Numbered from the stretch's first letter, positions 33,790 through 47,010 are shown. The stretch: 64,000 nucleotides of DNA from Dryococelus australis (GCA_029891345.1 CM056994.1:221196491-221260490), one strand, 5' to 3'. Notes: generated by a model from the letters alone, not told the origin. A program made the numbers and translations.

Positions 33790-35731
33790 TGATGCACATC
33801 TTTTCCAATAATGGAGATTAGACGACTTCTGCTCCATCCTTAGTTCAGTTTAGTCAGGAAACGGAAGTTTGAATTTTCATTTATTCCGTCATAAAGTGAG
33901 ATTGTACTGTTTGCCTTGCAGATTGTCTTATTCATCGGCCCACTGTAACAATGCTTAGATGCACAGAGTTGTTTTACTCCCCGCTAGATAGCATTAGTAG
34001 TAGGGATATTGTTTGTCTTTGCTTTTCTTCCCTTCCAGCCAGCTGATGATGTCACATAGCCAAGTCATGCACTCGTCACCCCCCACTCTCTGACCACCCC
34101 TCGACTTACTGGCACTAGCTAATCAGCGTCAGGCAGCGACCTGAATTAGTATAAAAGGAGAGACAGCCCACGTCTCTTCACCAGTCTTCAGAACTGCAGC
34201 ACTCGTTGCTCGGACACTATTCGCTGCATCCCGTTTCTTGTTTAAGTTACACTCATGATAGGGTTAAGTTACGATAGTTAGACTCTCCCAGCTACGTAGT
34301 TCGCATAACCCATTCACCCTTCAGTATACGGACGTATCTGTAGTGGACCTATCCCTGAAGTCCTTCTCATGACTCATCTTATAACGTCCTTGCTTAGTCT
34401 ACTACGTGTGAGTTTTACTACATTACGTTGCATACAATCCACACGTACAACAATGCAAGAGGAGGTTGCTTAGACTTCAGCATCACACTCAGCATTTCCC
34501 TGTTTTGTCACCGGGCGCATCTACTGGACAACATCGCAGTGTATTCTAGCTTTCCGGCCAGTATTCATGCTGTCAACCAGGAATTAGGGTTCATTCGCCA
34601 CATGTTTTCTTCCTTTACGGAAATAAAACTTGGGTCAGCTTTTACCTTGAATTCGTAACTGTAGACATAGCTCCTTTCTGTAGTTAACCTCATGTAACAA
34701 TACTGCAGGTGATCTCGGGAGAAAGTACTCAATCGAGCCAAGACACTAACTTTCACCCACATGCACTCTCTCAGGCCACCCTTCCCATCAACCCTCTGGG
34801 ATAAGGAAAGAAGGAGCCACATAGGTACACTGTCCTGAAAACATTGTCGGCTCTGTTCGTCGGCCTCTCCACAGCGGTCTCCGCCAATAGAGTCAGACGT
34901 CTCCTGAGTTAGGAAAACTAGGACAGGGTCACACACCCATGTGCGACTTCGGAGAGGTGAGGCCTGACTTCCATAGTGTACTACAGCATCTGCCAGGCTT
35001 TGGAATAAGGTGTCCGCCTGTCCCCAGCCCACATGTGGTGCTAAACATAGTTTGCACAAGGAGCTTGCCATCTTGGTACAGTAGCAGCAGGGTAAATTCC
35101 ACTTCCCAATGCCCTATTCCAAATGGAGTGTTAAAGGTAAAAGTTCAGCAGATTCTCTTGGCTTCCGGCAGATCGCACAAGTATCAGCCATCCCTAATGT
35201 CACACATAGCTATCTTAGAATTACGAGCTCAAGCACAAGCTCTCAGGCATCTTCAACACCCAGTGGAAGTTGAAACACCCAGATATCTGTTTGACCCTTC
35301 AGTGAAAAAGGGCCCAATGGTGTACCCTTGGTGAGTAGCAGAACATTTAAGCCAACCCGATCATCCACCTAAACCAGTCATAGCATATTTGGTTCCTACC
35401 ATACTGCACCCTGCTCCTCAACCGAAGCCTCTGTTCATACCAAACTACCCCACCGTACCAGTACCTGCACTTGTCAGAACAGATGCAACTCCAGCCATCC
35501 TTCGCCCAGGTATCTTCAAGAAACCCGAGGCACCCATGCGTAGAATCGTTTTACCCACACCTGATTTCGTGCTCTGCCGCAAGGCCACTCGGCCAGTTCT
35601 TTATAACGGTAAGGCACCCATGCCCCATCAGAATTGGCACCCCTAACATTATAGAAGTGCCTGGCTTAACTTCTAGACAAAAGACTGGGACACCAACCAT
35701 CTACTGTGACAGTAAGTGAATATATATTCCC
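33790..35731 (+). repeat. 3' LTR of X (uninterrupted, about 1.94 kb)
   Basis: It begins TGATGCACATC and ends at TATATATTCCC before the TGTGT duplication. TATA box TATAAAAGG at 34,150-34,158; AATAAA at 34,622-34,627. Beyond the poly(A) signal lies a long region in which 34,939-35,334 and 35,389-35,646 read open, with EVETPRYLFDPSV, KPLFIPNYPTVPVPA and RKATRPVLYNGKAP. Matching text is seen in the 5' LTR (12,801-13,037). A donor-like ACAGTAAGTGAA lies at 35,709-35,720, near the LTR end. Divergence from the 5' LTR is about 12-13% in a sampled 175-bp block. Confidence 0.85.
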
Positions 35732-35966
35732 TGTGTCAATGTATTGCACTTTCAGCAGTTTGACATTTCACAAGTAATATTAATAGTGTGTATAATGTGT
35801 TTGGCAATTTTAAATAGAATTGCATATACTTCATAAAATTGGTACTGCCATATCAAGGGGCCGACCACCCAAATTTACTGTTGATTTTTGAGAAAATATA
35901 TTTTTAAAGTGAAGCAATGCAAACTCTGATGACCACTGGATTTTATTATGTATATTGAAAGTACAT

Positions 35967-37802
35967 TGACGCCATCGTGTGAGACACGAGACGAACAGTG
36001 ACACAATTTACTTACGGTAGGTAGGCACCAGCTGCGTTTCCCAGTCACTGCACTGTGAGACTCAGGGTTCTCAGGGATGCTGTGGGTTCTGTGTGTCCGT
36101 CTCACCCGAGTGTACTTACAAAACACTTTGCTTTACTAAATATTTTAACACTGAAAAAGGCGAGAGATTGCTGTCGTTACAAAGAAATACTATATGCACT
36201 GTTAAGATTGCTTTTATTTTGCCACTCATACAAGATCGTGTCAGAATGAATTTTATGGTTGAAAACTCGGACGTGTCTAGCTAACTCCGTCAGATGCTCC
36301 CCCAGCCCGCAATTAATCTAGCGCACTCCTAGATGGATAACTTCTCCGGGGTGTTAGAGAACACAGTCTCCACAATGAAAGAGGTCTACAGCCGCTAGGA
36401 TGGACACAGAGAATTACAAAATGAGCTGTGGGCATGTGTGATTATTTGGCATCGCTGACGTGGAATCGTCGGGGCGCTTCTCCCAGCACGTGGTGAGTGT
36501 GGGGACTACCTTTACATGTAGCCGGCTAAGGTGGAAATAATGTCACTGTACAAATTACACAAATAAGGATGAGGCAGTATGGGACACTACATGAATGGTC
36601 ACAATAAACACGCAGATGCGTGAAAGCACACACATGGCGCGGATGCCGCTGGATGAGATTTGTAGCGGTTCACGTGGTGCATGTGAAATTGCAGTATTTC
36701 TCCGTAGAAACTGCAAATTATTGTCGGATATATTGGTAGTGTTGTTGGGAAAAATATTCCCCTGATGATTTAAGCGGATAGGAACTCATATCACGCCTGA
36801 TGGCGGGAAAATCCAACATGGAAAAAGACTACGTGGTCATACATATAAAGCATCAATCACATGAAAATACACGGAACCCTGAATGAAATAATACTTAGAA
36901 CCATGAAATTAATTATGGCGCACATGATATTACACAAATAAACCCTCAAAGCACATGGATGGTGCAGATATTGACTTGGCTGCTGTTAACCATGTGGTTG
37001 CAAATGATGTGGCTGTAAAACAATTTAACATGACAAAAACCTTAAAATACATACCTAGAAATAAAGCCCTTAATATTGCACACAGCAATTAAACAGAATT
37101 TACATTGAAACACCTTCTACATAGGCGGATAGAACCTGATTTCAAAGTTGCGTGGGCCGTGTGGCCTCTGCGACATCTTTCCTCCTTTCTCCACAATTAA
37201 TTATGTTTAAAAAGCCACAAGTACGCAAAGCAAAGGTTAACCGGTATACTAAAAGTGAGCTATTGTAATCTACATTAGTGTAAAAAGTTTGAAATGCGTA
37301 CATGATAGCATCTTACCTTGCCAGCTCTCCTCGATGGACTGCCTAGAGGTAGGAGTCGTGCGGATCTACCATGGCTGCTTACAGGGTTCACACAAGCGGA
37401 AGTGCTATGCAAGCCGAGTAAAACTTTTATCTTTTAAAAGAAATGGTACATAAATAATTCAAATAGAGATTTACATTAAACATTTAAATTGTGAATTTTC
37501 TGTATTCGTTAAATGTCTTTTATGGAGGCTTTTACGCCAGAATAATAACGTTCTTATTCTTTGCTCAGCGCACATTTTGAATTCTTAACCAAACATTGAG
37601 CAACATTTTAGAACATATATTTTTAATACTTAAAAGCACTTGGAATCTGAAATAAATCATAATACATGGTTTACACTTCAAATAAATATCCCGTTATGGG
37701 AAAGTTCAGGTGAAGGCCTCTTTGCGCACTTGTGTGCCCACGTGTCACGTGAGTGGTGAGTACCGTCATGGCCTTAATGCGGCTAGCTGTTAGCCGGCAT
37801 CA
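35967..37802. mobile_element. Solo LTR, family S, copy 1
   Basis: 1,836 bp with TGACGCC and GGCATCA ends and a 4-bp duplication ACAT on both sides (35,963-35,966 and 37,803-37,806). It matches copy 2 (56,363-58,296) along its length in the same orientation, for example CTCAGGGATGCTGTGGGTTC. No gag or pol lies between the two copies that belongs to it, and each has its own duplication, so both are solo LTRs. Orientation is probably minus (AATAAAA near 36,210 on that strand), but this is uncertain. Confidence 0.75.
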
Positions 37803-40800
37803 ACATGAAATCAGATGAGATCTTATAACTGCATGAGTAAATTTAAAAGTTGATTTCATATGTTCGGTGTTAATAACAAGCTGTTTATTTTTTGTCTGAT
37901 GTAAGCAACAACATTGACTCAAAGTCTACCCAAAGATTTGGACAAGAAATTGGTTTCAACTTGGTCCGCCGAAACTGAAAATTGTTAAAATCCGTTTCAA
38001 ACTACGGTGGTGGGGAGTTGAGTTAAATTCACGTGCGCCTATCGAGTTAGACTGTGGGACACATGACATCACGAAGGACTCCTTTGTTCATCACCCTTCT
38101 TCCACACCATGGCCTTCCCACCCCTGAGCACCTAGCTACCCTCCAACCATGTGCACATAGCAACAGCAGTAGCCAATAACCGTGCATGTTACAGATCTTC
38201 CCTTTCCCTCCCATGAGCACGTTTCATCTTGTGACCATGTCATGTCTTTGCATGGTGTGTAGCTTTGGGATAACATTTGTCAATAGTGCTGTTGTAACTT
38301 TAATTTTTGGCTTTCCTTCTTGGATTTTGATTACAGATTGCAATTGGAATTAACTGCATTGCTGGTTGGCGACCTGCATATGCTATTTTTTATTGGAATA
38401 TGATTTTATTTATGGTTTTATACTTTTTATTGAGGACTCATCTACTGTTTTTGGCTTCAATTTTGGATACACTATATTACGTCAACAATAATGGCACACC
38501 GACGTTGCATGTTTCTGCTGCAACCCAACTCGCTTCTCTTTCGCTCGTATCTCAGTTGGCGTCGATAAGTAGGTCTCGTCCCGCACCAGCTGTGCACATG
38601 TGTGTTGGCTGACTATATGTGCCGCTGCAGTCAGTCACTGTGTTAGATAAATGAAGACTTGTTACTGTAAATTCCCTATCTTACGAGTACAGCGATGTTA
38701 CAACATGCTCAAAACTGTCAGGAAAATATTAGTCAAAATGCAAGTAGTCATAATTAATGGTTATTTAAAATATGTTTGTTAGCACACAGTAGTAACATAC
38801 TAGAGGTTTTGCTGCTACCAACAATTGGTAGACCACAACTGTAACAGGATTGCCACCTTTTTTCTGTTGGAAAATTCCCTTACATTTCCCTGTTTTCCAT
38901 ACAAGTGGCAACTATGTGTAAAAAAAATGAGCAAAAAAATTTTTCAATCTTTGGCTGCAACATGCTTGAAGTGTGCACCTGGTGAGTTAGGCTACGCATG
39001 TGTTGCTAAACATGTGAAAGGTAAGTGGTGACATCTTGTCCTCTCTCCTCCCTATGCACCATTATCAAAACATTACTGGCTAAATACTGCAGACATTGCA
39101 ACAGTGATAGGCAGTGCATAAAAACCTTGATAATTGGAAATGTTTGGAGCTAAAATTTTTGACTTTGGATTACATAATTTCTAATTATCTACATTAAAAA
39201 AAAAAAAAAAAAAGAAAATCTTATATTTTAGACTTTGAATTACATAACTTCAAATTATCAGAATTAAAAAAGAAAAGAATTTAGACTCATAGCATGTGTG
39301 TGTGTGTTTAAATTTGAATCGGTGGTATTTACCCACATAGCACTTGAATGTTTTCTCTGAAATAAGACAGCCTAACCAGAGTCGATGGTACCTGGATCAG
39401 ACAGAACTAGAGTGGTTTACGTGCGTTGATGTATTGGGATGGTTGCCAATGGCATGATAAGTGCTGGTGCATGTACACACCACATCTTGTTTGTGTTGTA
39501 AAAAATATAAATAAAACGGAATGCACAAAAAACTGTCAGTGCGTCTGCGGTTAAGGCTGTTTCAAACCAAGATCTATTTTACCAGATGTGTGGGAGCAAT
39601 ATTTGGTAATATTAATACACATATTGCACATTATACTAGCTCTGCACTTTGTGTGGCAACCACAGTAAACTCTCGATGTACCAAAAATGCATGTATCAAT
39701 AAACTGTATTTACAGTTAATTTTCAGCAGTCCTGACGTAATTCCTATGTAAATAATGATAACATTTAATGCATTTACCGATTGGATGTATCATCTATCAA
39801 AATATATTTTGGTCCAGTCACCTTAGATTTCCAGCAATTATCATTTTTAAACTGACTGTTTATGTAAATGTCTAATTGGATGTGAAATATATAAACGTGC
39901 CACCATTTATCACTACTGTGGTGCTGTACTATCTAGTTCAGCTGATAGACTGGCTTGCTACCTACCTTTACACACCTGACTTGAGGGGACTGTTACCTAG
40001 CAACCAGTGTAGTGTCCTTGCGTCCTCTGTGTCTGTCTCCCCCCTTTTTCCACCTCTCACTCAGCCGCACACCTTTCTTCCTCTGCTTACAAGCCATCAA
40101 GAGAGGAAGCTGTTGTCTAGCATGAAAAACTACGTCCTCTCTCTAGACCATGCACTTGCTTGCACACGATTACATGCGAGCTGACGTAGAAATTGTATCA
40201 TTATTGTCTACCACTCAAAATAGTTGTACTTACAGTCACTCACATTTCAAAGCAAATGGTTTCACCTGAAAATGTTATGCAATACATTTTAACCGGGAAC
40301 TATGAATTATTTTTTGCAAAGATGTTTTCTTTTGTTATTGAAGGTCTTTTTTCCCGTAAAGTTGGTGTTTAATCGTATCTGGCGTAAAATCCACATGATT
40401 TAAAAAAAAAATACTAGTAGTTTTAATCAATGGACAGCATCCTCGCACATAAAATTATATGCCCAGAAGCGTATTCTTAATCTCTACTTGTCGCCAAAAA
40501 TTGTTTGAACATCAAGGGACTTGTATTACCAGTCGTAATTTCATTTTCACGATCTTCTTGGGGGGAAATAGATAGATTTATATTAATTAATTTCAGTAGA
40601 CATGCATCTTTTGAATAACCTGATGTAAGGGCCTATTCGACACCTTTCATCATCTAATAATGCTTAAGCACCCCGCCCAACCACAGTGTAACTCGTGTCA
40701 GGTGTAAATGTGCAGAAAGATCAGAGGGCTTGGTTTTGAATGATTAATTATGGAAGACTTTAAAGAAATAATTTTAAATTGCCATATTTAATTCATCCGC

Positions 40801-41470
40801 CTCAAAAACACACATTTTTAAAGTGAAATATTAATTACCTTTAACTACACATTTGCAACGTAAGCTCGGCATCACCAGTGTAAGTGTAGATTGATGCAGA
40901 TAATGCAGCTTGGATTGCGTAAGCTTCGGCTGGCAGGGGGGGGAGCTAATCTCCTAGCAACCAGCGTAACGTTGTACGCCCTCTCTCTGGCTGCCAACTG
41001 ATTTGGAAGGGGAGGGGAAGATGGTTTCCCTCCTCATGCTACTGAAGCTCCGTCTTCTTCTTGAACGCTGTGAGCACACTGCCCAATTGATAACCACTCC
41101 ACACACGCTTAGCTGATCGAGTGCATGTGGGACAATCAAAAAGTGTTGCAGGACATTCAAAATTTGGCTTGCTGTCTGTGTCACATCATTTTCATATTCA
41201 GAGGGTTTGAAATTTTTGGGTTGGCTTCCATTCGGTGTCAGATTACAATCAATTATATATAGTATTTTGTGATGTTATATTTTTATTCAAATGAGTTGAA
41301 GTGAAATGTTTTTTAATGTATTACTTACAATAATACTAATACAGTAATACTTTTCTTAAATTCTCAGTTTTATTGTGTTTATTAGTTAAACTTTTTTTGA
41401 CTGTCCCCCTAAATGTCCACTGTTACTTTTGCAATCTGCCAAACTCCACATTAATGTTCTGAAGTCAATT
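37803..41470. other. No recognised gene; AT-rich with short CpG-richer patches
   Basis: It contains an A-tract (about 39,196-39,213), short open frames without recognisable domains, a donor-like AAAGGTAAGTGG near 39,018 with no recognised exon, and two patches (about 39,980-40,040 and 40,930-40,990) that resemble the non-coding part of the Tigger element at 52,600-52,660. A Tigger-like terminus CAGTAAACTCTCGATGTACC lies at about 39,664. Old degraded DNA transposons are likely. Confidence 0.45.
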
Positions 41471-42134
41471 TGATGGATTTATTCAGAAAATTAATCTCCA
41501 GGTTCATCATTGCATCCACATCATCTGTTATTTTGGACATAGACTACCACAACAAAAAGAATCCGATTCTGATTTAGTAACATATAGTGTTGCATGTAGG
41601 TTTTTGGAAAAGCTACATCATAAAGAGAAGGATATAGTTTAATCATCAGTCAGGAAATACTGTATCATGTGATTACATGTTGCAAAAATTTCCATGGAAA
41701 AATGATGTAAGACATGCCAAAGTACTAGGCATTAATTCCATTGGTACTGTTTCTTTCTCAAGCTTAATATTTTTGTTGAAAAGTTTTCCAGTTGCTTGGT
41801 TTTGGATAATGAACGTGATATTGATTCAGAAATTTATATTTTAGAGTCACAGTTTTTCTCATCCCAAATTCAAGACATTCCAGAAGAGCTAAATAACAAG
41901 AGCAGAAAATTGGTCATTTAGTGGGTCAGATGAAGAATTCAGATAATTTGACATAAGACAGACACACTCCCAGGCAATGCTGAGAGTAAAAGAATATTTT
42001 CACAAATTAAAAAGACAAAAACCTATTTCAGATCATCCATGTTGGACCATACTCTAGAAAAGCTAGCCAAACTAAAATCTGCTCAGCAGGGGCAGTCTTA
42101 TGAACAGATCTTTGATACAGATTTCTTAAAGTAG
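41470..42134 (+). pseudogene. hAT-like transposase remnant (C-terminal part)
   Basis: The last 58 codons (41,961-42,134) are open and read LPGNAESKRIFSQIKKTKT, FRSSMLDHTLEKLAKLK and end DTDFLK, stop. This is the C-terminal dimerisation block of hAT-type transposases and related host proteins, where an N-A-E-x-x-R-x-F-S core is followed by RSSL-x-x-TL-x-x-L. Upstream (from about 41,470) related text is present in shifting frames (e.g. DIDSEIYILESQFFSSQ near 41,820), so the catalytic region is degraded by stops and shifts. No terminal inverted repeats or 8-bp duplication were found. Confidence 0.6.
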
Positions 42135-43760
42135 GCAAAATCTTCAACATTCAAACCATTGCAGAATTTAAAATGGTCAGCAACTTCATTATGCTCGATC
42201 TATGCTAACTAATGTATTTTGTTACGAGCACCTGAACGCAGTCTAAGGTGGAGCCAGCTAGAGGGGATGTGTGTACGTGTTTTGAGAGGGTGAGTAAACA
42301 GAGCTGCTGCAACAAGAATCGAGGACTTCGCCTCATATAAAATGACTGGACCAGAGCGGGGCAGGTTCTATCTACGTCACAGCCGCTTGCTGATACGCTG
42401 GGGTCTGTGGCTGGAGGACCACCTCTGTGAGCAGCTATTGTGAGTGCCCACGCACGTTCCAACCACTAGACTCCCTGCAGAGAAATAAGAAATCAGTAGT
42501 AAGTGCAATTCCGTGTGGGTGTTTGCTGAGGTTAGAAAAGACTCGAGATTTAATATTCTAGTTTGACTTATCAAATAATAAGAATCTAACATTGGTCAGA
42601 ACTTTACAATGATTTATTATGGAGTTTATATAAATATAATAAATAAATTGAGCTAACTGAGAAACTAAGAAATAATGTAGATAGGGATTATTTATTAAAA
42701 ACTAAAGACTGATTTTATAAATATTTCAAGCTTTTAATTACTAGCTTGCCCTATCATAGTAGAGTAGAATTTTGTACCTGCATGTAAAGGTAACATAGTG
42801 GAGGTGCCTAACGGTTCCACCCTCTCCTAGCTTATTAGGTAATAGAATTGCATGCTTTAGTTAACCTTGCTTCATAGCTCGCTCATGCATGTAGAGGACA
42901 TGTTGAAAACTGACTACTAAAGTTTACAGTGGTGTGTTACTAACCACGTCAGTATTATACTACTTGCATCACCGACGTATACGTTCTGTTAAAGGGAGAA
43001 TTTGAAAGTTAGGGACACATTAGTTTACTGAGATCTATTGTATAGAAGATACTTAAACAGCAATATTATATGAGTGTTTTGTAAAACCTTTTTATGAGTT
43101 CAGATAAAATCAAACCATTTTCAAAATCAGCAAAAAAAAATTATTTAAAACTTTAACATTAGACTTGTCACAAGCAACAGAAGCATTAGAGCAGAGATAG
43201 AATTGCCCCACTGACAAAATTTAGTTCCTTAATTCAAACAAATCCAGATTGAATTTCACAACTAGGTAGCCAATCTACACGGTTAACAGGGGGGCTAATA
43301 TCAAAAGTAATAGAGAAAGGGTCAATTCCCTCCCACAGAGCTGCCATTTGGTCATTTTTCTCATTTTTTTTTTGTAGTACCTTGGTGGAATTTTTTTCCT
43401 GTTTGCTAGTTCATTGAACACTTGGTGACTATATTAAAATAAATACTATTGTATCCAGTCTGTGTTGCAATGTGGTTATGCCTACACACTACGTGAGAAG
43501 TCACAAAGCAAAAGCAAATAACAGATGGTAACACAAATTAATTACAATTGCAGTTTTGAAGTAGATTTCAATTCATATCCAAAGTTTACATGTAAACAGG
43601 TATCGTACTCAGATGGGTGACTCTGGAATCTGTGGCAACTAGATTTCTGGAACAATGAAAAGCTTTGCTGAAATATTTCTTGAAGTTAGTTCCTTACAAA
43701 AGAAAATACCTAGCTATGAAGAGCACCTGCCTGAGAATTGTAAGGTCATTACAGTATCCC
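42135..43760. other. No recognised gene; promoter-like patch at 42,210-42,490
   Basis: A GC-richer patch holds CATATAAAATG (about 42,337-42,347) followed by CpG-containing sequence and an AGAAATAAGAAATC stretch near 42,481; it could be a degraded LTR of element Z or another element, but no second copy was seen. The remainder is AT-rich and featureless. Confidence 0.35.
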
Positions 43761-43764
43761 ACAG

Positions 43765-44010
43765 TTAGGCAGAACTTCTTTCTGTGTGCAGTAGTGCTAA
43801 AATATTTACCATTTCACTAGTTTCTTCCAAAGAGAGCCACTTATTTATCTTATTCATACTGAACTTTACACCTTGGCAAAAACTATCAAGGCTATCATTT
43901 GCAAGCCTGCTGCCATCAAGGAGTATGATGTTTCGAGGATTACCTTGATAAAAAGAAAATTGCTTGCCTCCAGGAGAAATTGTGTGTGGCAATGAAGTCT
44001 CATCGTAATT
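43765..44010 (-). pseudogene. Unrecognised minus-strand coding fragment
   Basis: An open stretch on the minus strand reads NYDETSLPHTISPGGKQF, then GNPRNIILLDGSRL and NKINKWLSLEETSE, ending in a stop at about 43,765. The composition looks like real protein. The N-Y-D-E-T block recalls the catalytic Asp region of some DDE transposases, but no family can be assigned by eye. Nothing upstream extends it. Confidence 0.3.
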
Positions 44011-44649
44011 TAAATAAGTACGTGCAATGTTATTTATTGTAATTTTAAGAACTTAGAGAGGTAATGTTTGAATTTACACCAGTGTTTACTTGACCCGTTT
44101 CATATAAGTATGACGCATACCACATTGCTGCGCAACGTGCTTGCACACACTACGGGCAACTTTGCCCCATCAACAAGCAAGCAAGAGCTCGGGGCAAGTC
44201 ACAAACAGTGGCAAACTACTTTCCACGTGCCCACTGAATAGACTCCTCGCTTTGGACAGCTTCAGACACGTAAAAATAATAACGTGATTAATTATAAAGT
44301 GTACTGCCCGCCCAGAATCCGGCATGTGAGCAACCCTGATAAACCTGCTTCTGCGATGAAAGGCTACGATATTCCGCACCTCCGGAAGATCGCAGATCCA
44401 GGGATTTTCTAATATATAAGGATGCACTAGCACACCTCTCGCCAGACGCCAGGCTTGCCGGCCACATAGGTCAGCGAGCACTCCCATGGTGTGACCAAGA
44501 CCTCTCTCCTACATCCTGCAAGGGCTCCAACCTCCAGCAGCTTGCAGAAGGCTCATCCACTTCCTGCAACAGAATACTGCACGTCATTCCAGAGGTAACC
44601 CAACGTCCCCTACCCTGCAACCCCTTTTACCTCAGTCAAATTCCTTGAC
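44011..44649. other. No recognised gene
   Basis: Short frames on both strands only. The right end abuts the protease-like start of element Z, so some gag-derived sequence may be present but cannot be recognised. Confidence 0.4.
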
Positions 44650-47010
44650 TCCACAGTAGCAAGTTGTCGCAGTGTTTTGCCCTTCTAGACAAATCCTCCT
44701 TGATAGGTTATACTGTAAAAAATGTAGTTGTTATCAGTTACAATAGTATCTTGTGCTTAGTTGTAACCGGAAGTTGTTTATCACCCAGAAGTGGCGCCTT
44801 GGTAGTGTCCGGAAGTACATCCGGTGATAACATATCTAGCATTGGGAAGTGCAGTGTCCTTCCTTACAAATTTTCCCTCATTGATGACATCCCTATCAGG
44901 GACAAGAATTTTAAGTGCCCCCCCCCCCCCCCCCAAACTACAGGCATTTCGCAAGATCATTGGGAAACTTTTATCGGCTGGAGTAATTGTGCCCTCCAAG
45001 TCCGATTATTGCTCGCCCGGGCTTCTTGTGAGGAAGAGGGATAGCGTCAAATACCATCTAGTTGTGAATCATGCATTAGTCAATAAGAAAATCCATAAGG
45101 ATCCCTTTCCTCTCCCTACTATAGATTGTGCGCTTCAACATCTTGGCAAGGTTAGTGTTTTCGGTACTGGACCTCAACAACAGCTTCCATCAGTGTCTTT
45201 TGGATCCTGCATGCAGGAAATACACTAACTTTAGTACTCCTTGGAGCCAATTCGAGTTAACCAGGATACCCTTGGACTCGAATTTTGGGAGCCAGGTATT
45301 GTCGCACATCTTTGATCATGTCCTGTCAGACTTCAAATTCAAGTGCGTTTTTAACTAAATCGACAATATTTTTGTTTATAGCGAGGATCTGGATTCCCTT
45401 TTGGAACATCTGACACACGTGTTGAGGAGGATGTGTGAAACGAGACTTACAGTTAATCCCGACAAGGTCACCCTTGGTTCACAAAAGGTGAAATTTCTCG
45501 GGTATGTTCTTAGTGAAGGTCAACTCTTAACTGACCCTGATTGTTTGGTTCCCATATTGGGTTTTCCACGACCGAAGATGCTGAAAGATGTCCAAAAGTT
45601 CTTGGGCATCATGGGCTATTACGCCTGATCCATTGATACGTATTCCAAGTTGGTAGCCCCTCTGAATTTTCTGAAGAAGAAGGGTGTTGATTTTAACTGG
45701 AATCCCAAACAAGAATCTGCTTTTATCAAGCTTAACCAGGTGATATCGTCCCCTCCTACTGTACATCTTCTTGACTTCTCAAAGCGATTTGTCCTCCAAG
45801 TGGATGCTTCCTCATTGGCTCTTGGTGCAGTTCTTAGTGAGTGGACAAGAGGCTGGCTCCTGTGGCCTTTGCAAGTCGCACCTTAATGGAAGCTGAAAGC
45901 CATTTAGGAATCTATGAGAAGGAAACGTTAACTTGCCTTTTCTGGTTAGAAAAGTTTGCTCAGTATATAGAACATGAGGAATACAATCTGTATACTGGCA
46001 ATCAGACTCTTTCCTGGGTGTTAGGACATCCTCAGCAGTTGGAGAAGCTGGGTCCTGCGTCTGTCCAGGTTCCGTTCTGAAGTTCACCATGTAATCAGGT
46101 TGCAGACACACTGTCTCGCATGCATGATCCCGAGGATTTTGAGAAAGTAGAAAAATACTCTCCCATCGCTAGTCTAAATTTAGTTCAGGATTTTCTGCAA
46201 TTCTTTATCAAACTGCGCCAGGCACAGAAGGAGGATGTTTTTTGCTCTGGTATTGTTCAAGATTTGGAGGCTTGGCAAGTCGTACCTTATGTAGTCTTCG
46301 ACCATTGTCAGGGTCTTGAGTGAGCAGGTTTGGAAACTTTTCAGTGCACCTGTAGAAATTTTTACTGATAATGTTAGATACTTTACCTCAACCGTTTTTT
46401 AAGATATGTTTTAAATGGTCTATCAAACATTTCACGTCTAGCCCCTACTTTCCTAAGAGAAACCAGGTTGAGCATTTTAACAAAGGCCTCAAAGTCAAAT
46501 TAACCATTTTTTACAATTATGATCATTCTCTCTGGGATCAGGACCTAGAGTTCATCAATGTTGGCTTTAACAGTGCTTTGCATGGTTCTACTGGGGTAGC
46601 TCCATCTCCCCCTTTTTTAGGTCGCTCCCTGACCCATCCTCTGTTGAATATCTGGGGTATCCCCCAGATATTCATTTCCTTCACCCTTCTCTGATGCTGG
46701 CCGGAATAAGCTGCTGGGTCTCATTTGTCTTAAGTTAGGTAATGCGAAGTATTTAGTGAATTCCCGTCTGAATCAGGCCAGGTTGCCTCCCACCTTTAAG
46801 GTTGTGGACCTTGTTTTGTGTAGATCCTTCACACAACCAGACCTTTGTGACCTATCTCACCAGCAAGTTCCTCCCCAAGTTTGTCAGTCCCTTTAGGATC
46901 GATAAATTACTTGCTCCTGATAATGTTAGATTGGTCAACCTCTCATCTGGAAAGGTCCTTCGGAAGGCACATGTAAGCCAACTGAAGGCTTATGTGTGCA
47001 GGACTTGATA
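44650..47010 (+). mobile_element. Ty3/Gypsy pol fossil Z
   Basis: Plus-strand pol remnant. A protease-like SQCFALLDKSSLIG lies near 44,665; RT spans about 44,880-45,640 with SPGLLVRKRD, HKDPFPLPTID, FSVLDLNNSFHQCL and the active-site region near 45,355; VKFLGYVLSEGQL precedes the connection. RNase H spans about 45,650-46,110 (FVLQVDASSLALGAVLSE, VAFASRTLMEAE, closing VADTLSRM). Integrase is partial: a core piece about 46,360-46,690 (NQVEHFNKGLKVKL) and a C-terminal piece about 46,800-47,008 (VLRKAHVSQLKAYV). No LTR pair was found. It is old and broken in many places. Confidence 0.75.
44918..44934. repeat. Poly-C run (17 C)
   Basis: A homopolymer of 17 C in the N-terminal RT region of fossil Z, prone to slippage. 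Confidence 0.97.

Larger units (their letters stand above)
7894..35731 (+). mobile_element. Nested Ty3/Gypsy LTR element X (whole span)
   Basis: A broken LTR retrotransposon read left to right: 5' LTR, primer-site-like TGG at 13,128, gag with a PHD-like region, protease, RT, RNase H, integrase, a Pro/Ser/Thr-rich tail, a purine tract (GTGGAGAGGGGACGAA, 33,774-33,789) and a 3' LTR. The span is flanked by TGTGT at 7,889-7,893 and 35,732-35,736. Four insertions interrupt it: a LINE (8,282-11,496), element Y (13,695-24,131) and two AT-rich pieces in pol. Without them X would be about 11 kb. By-eye LTR divergence is about 12-13%, so it is old. Coding parts carry many breaks. Clade assignment within Ty3/Gypsy was not attempted. 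Confidence 0.82.
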
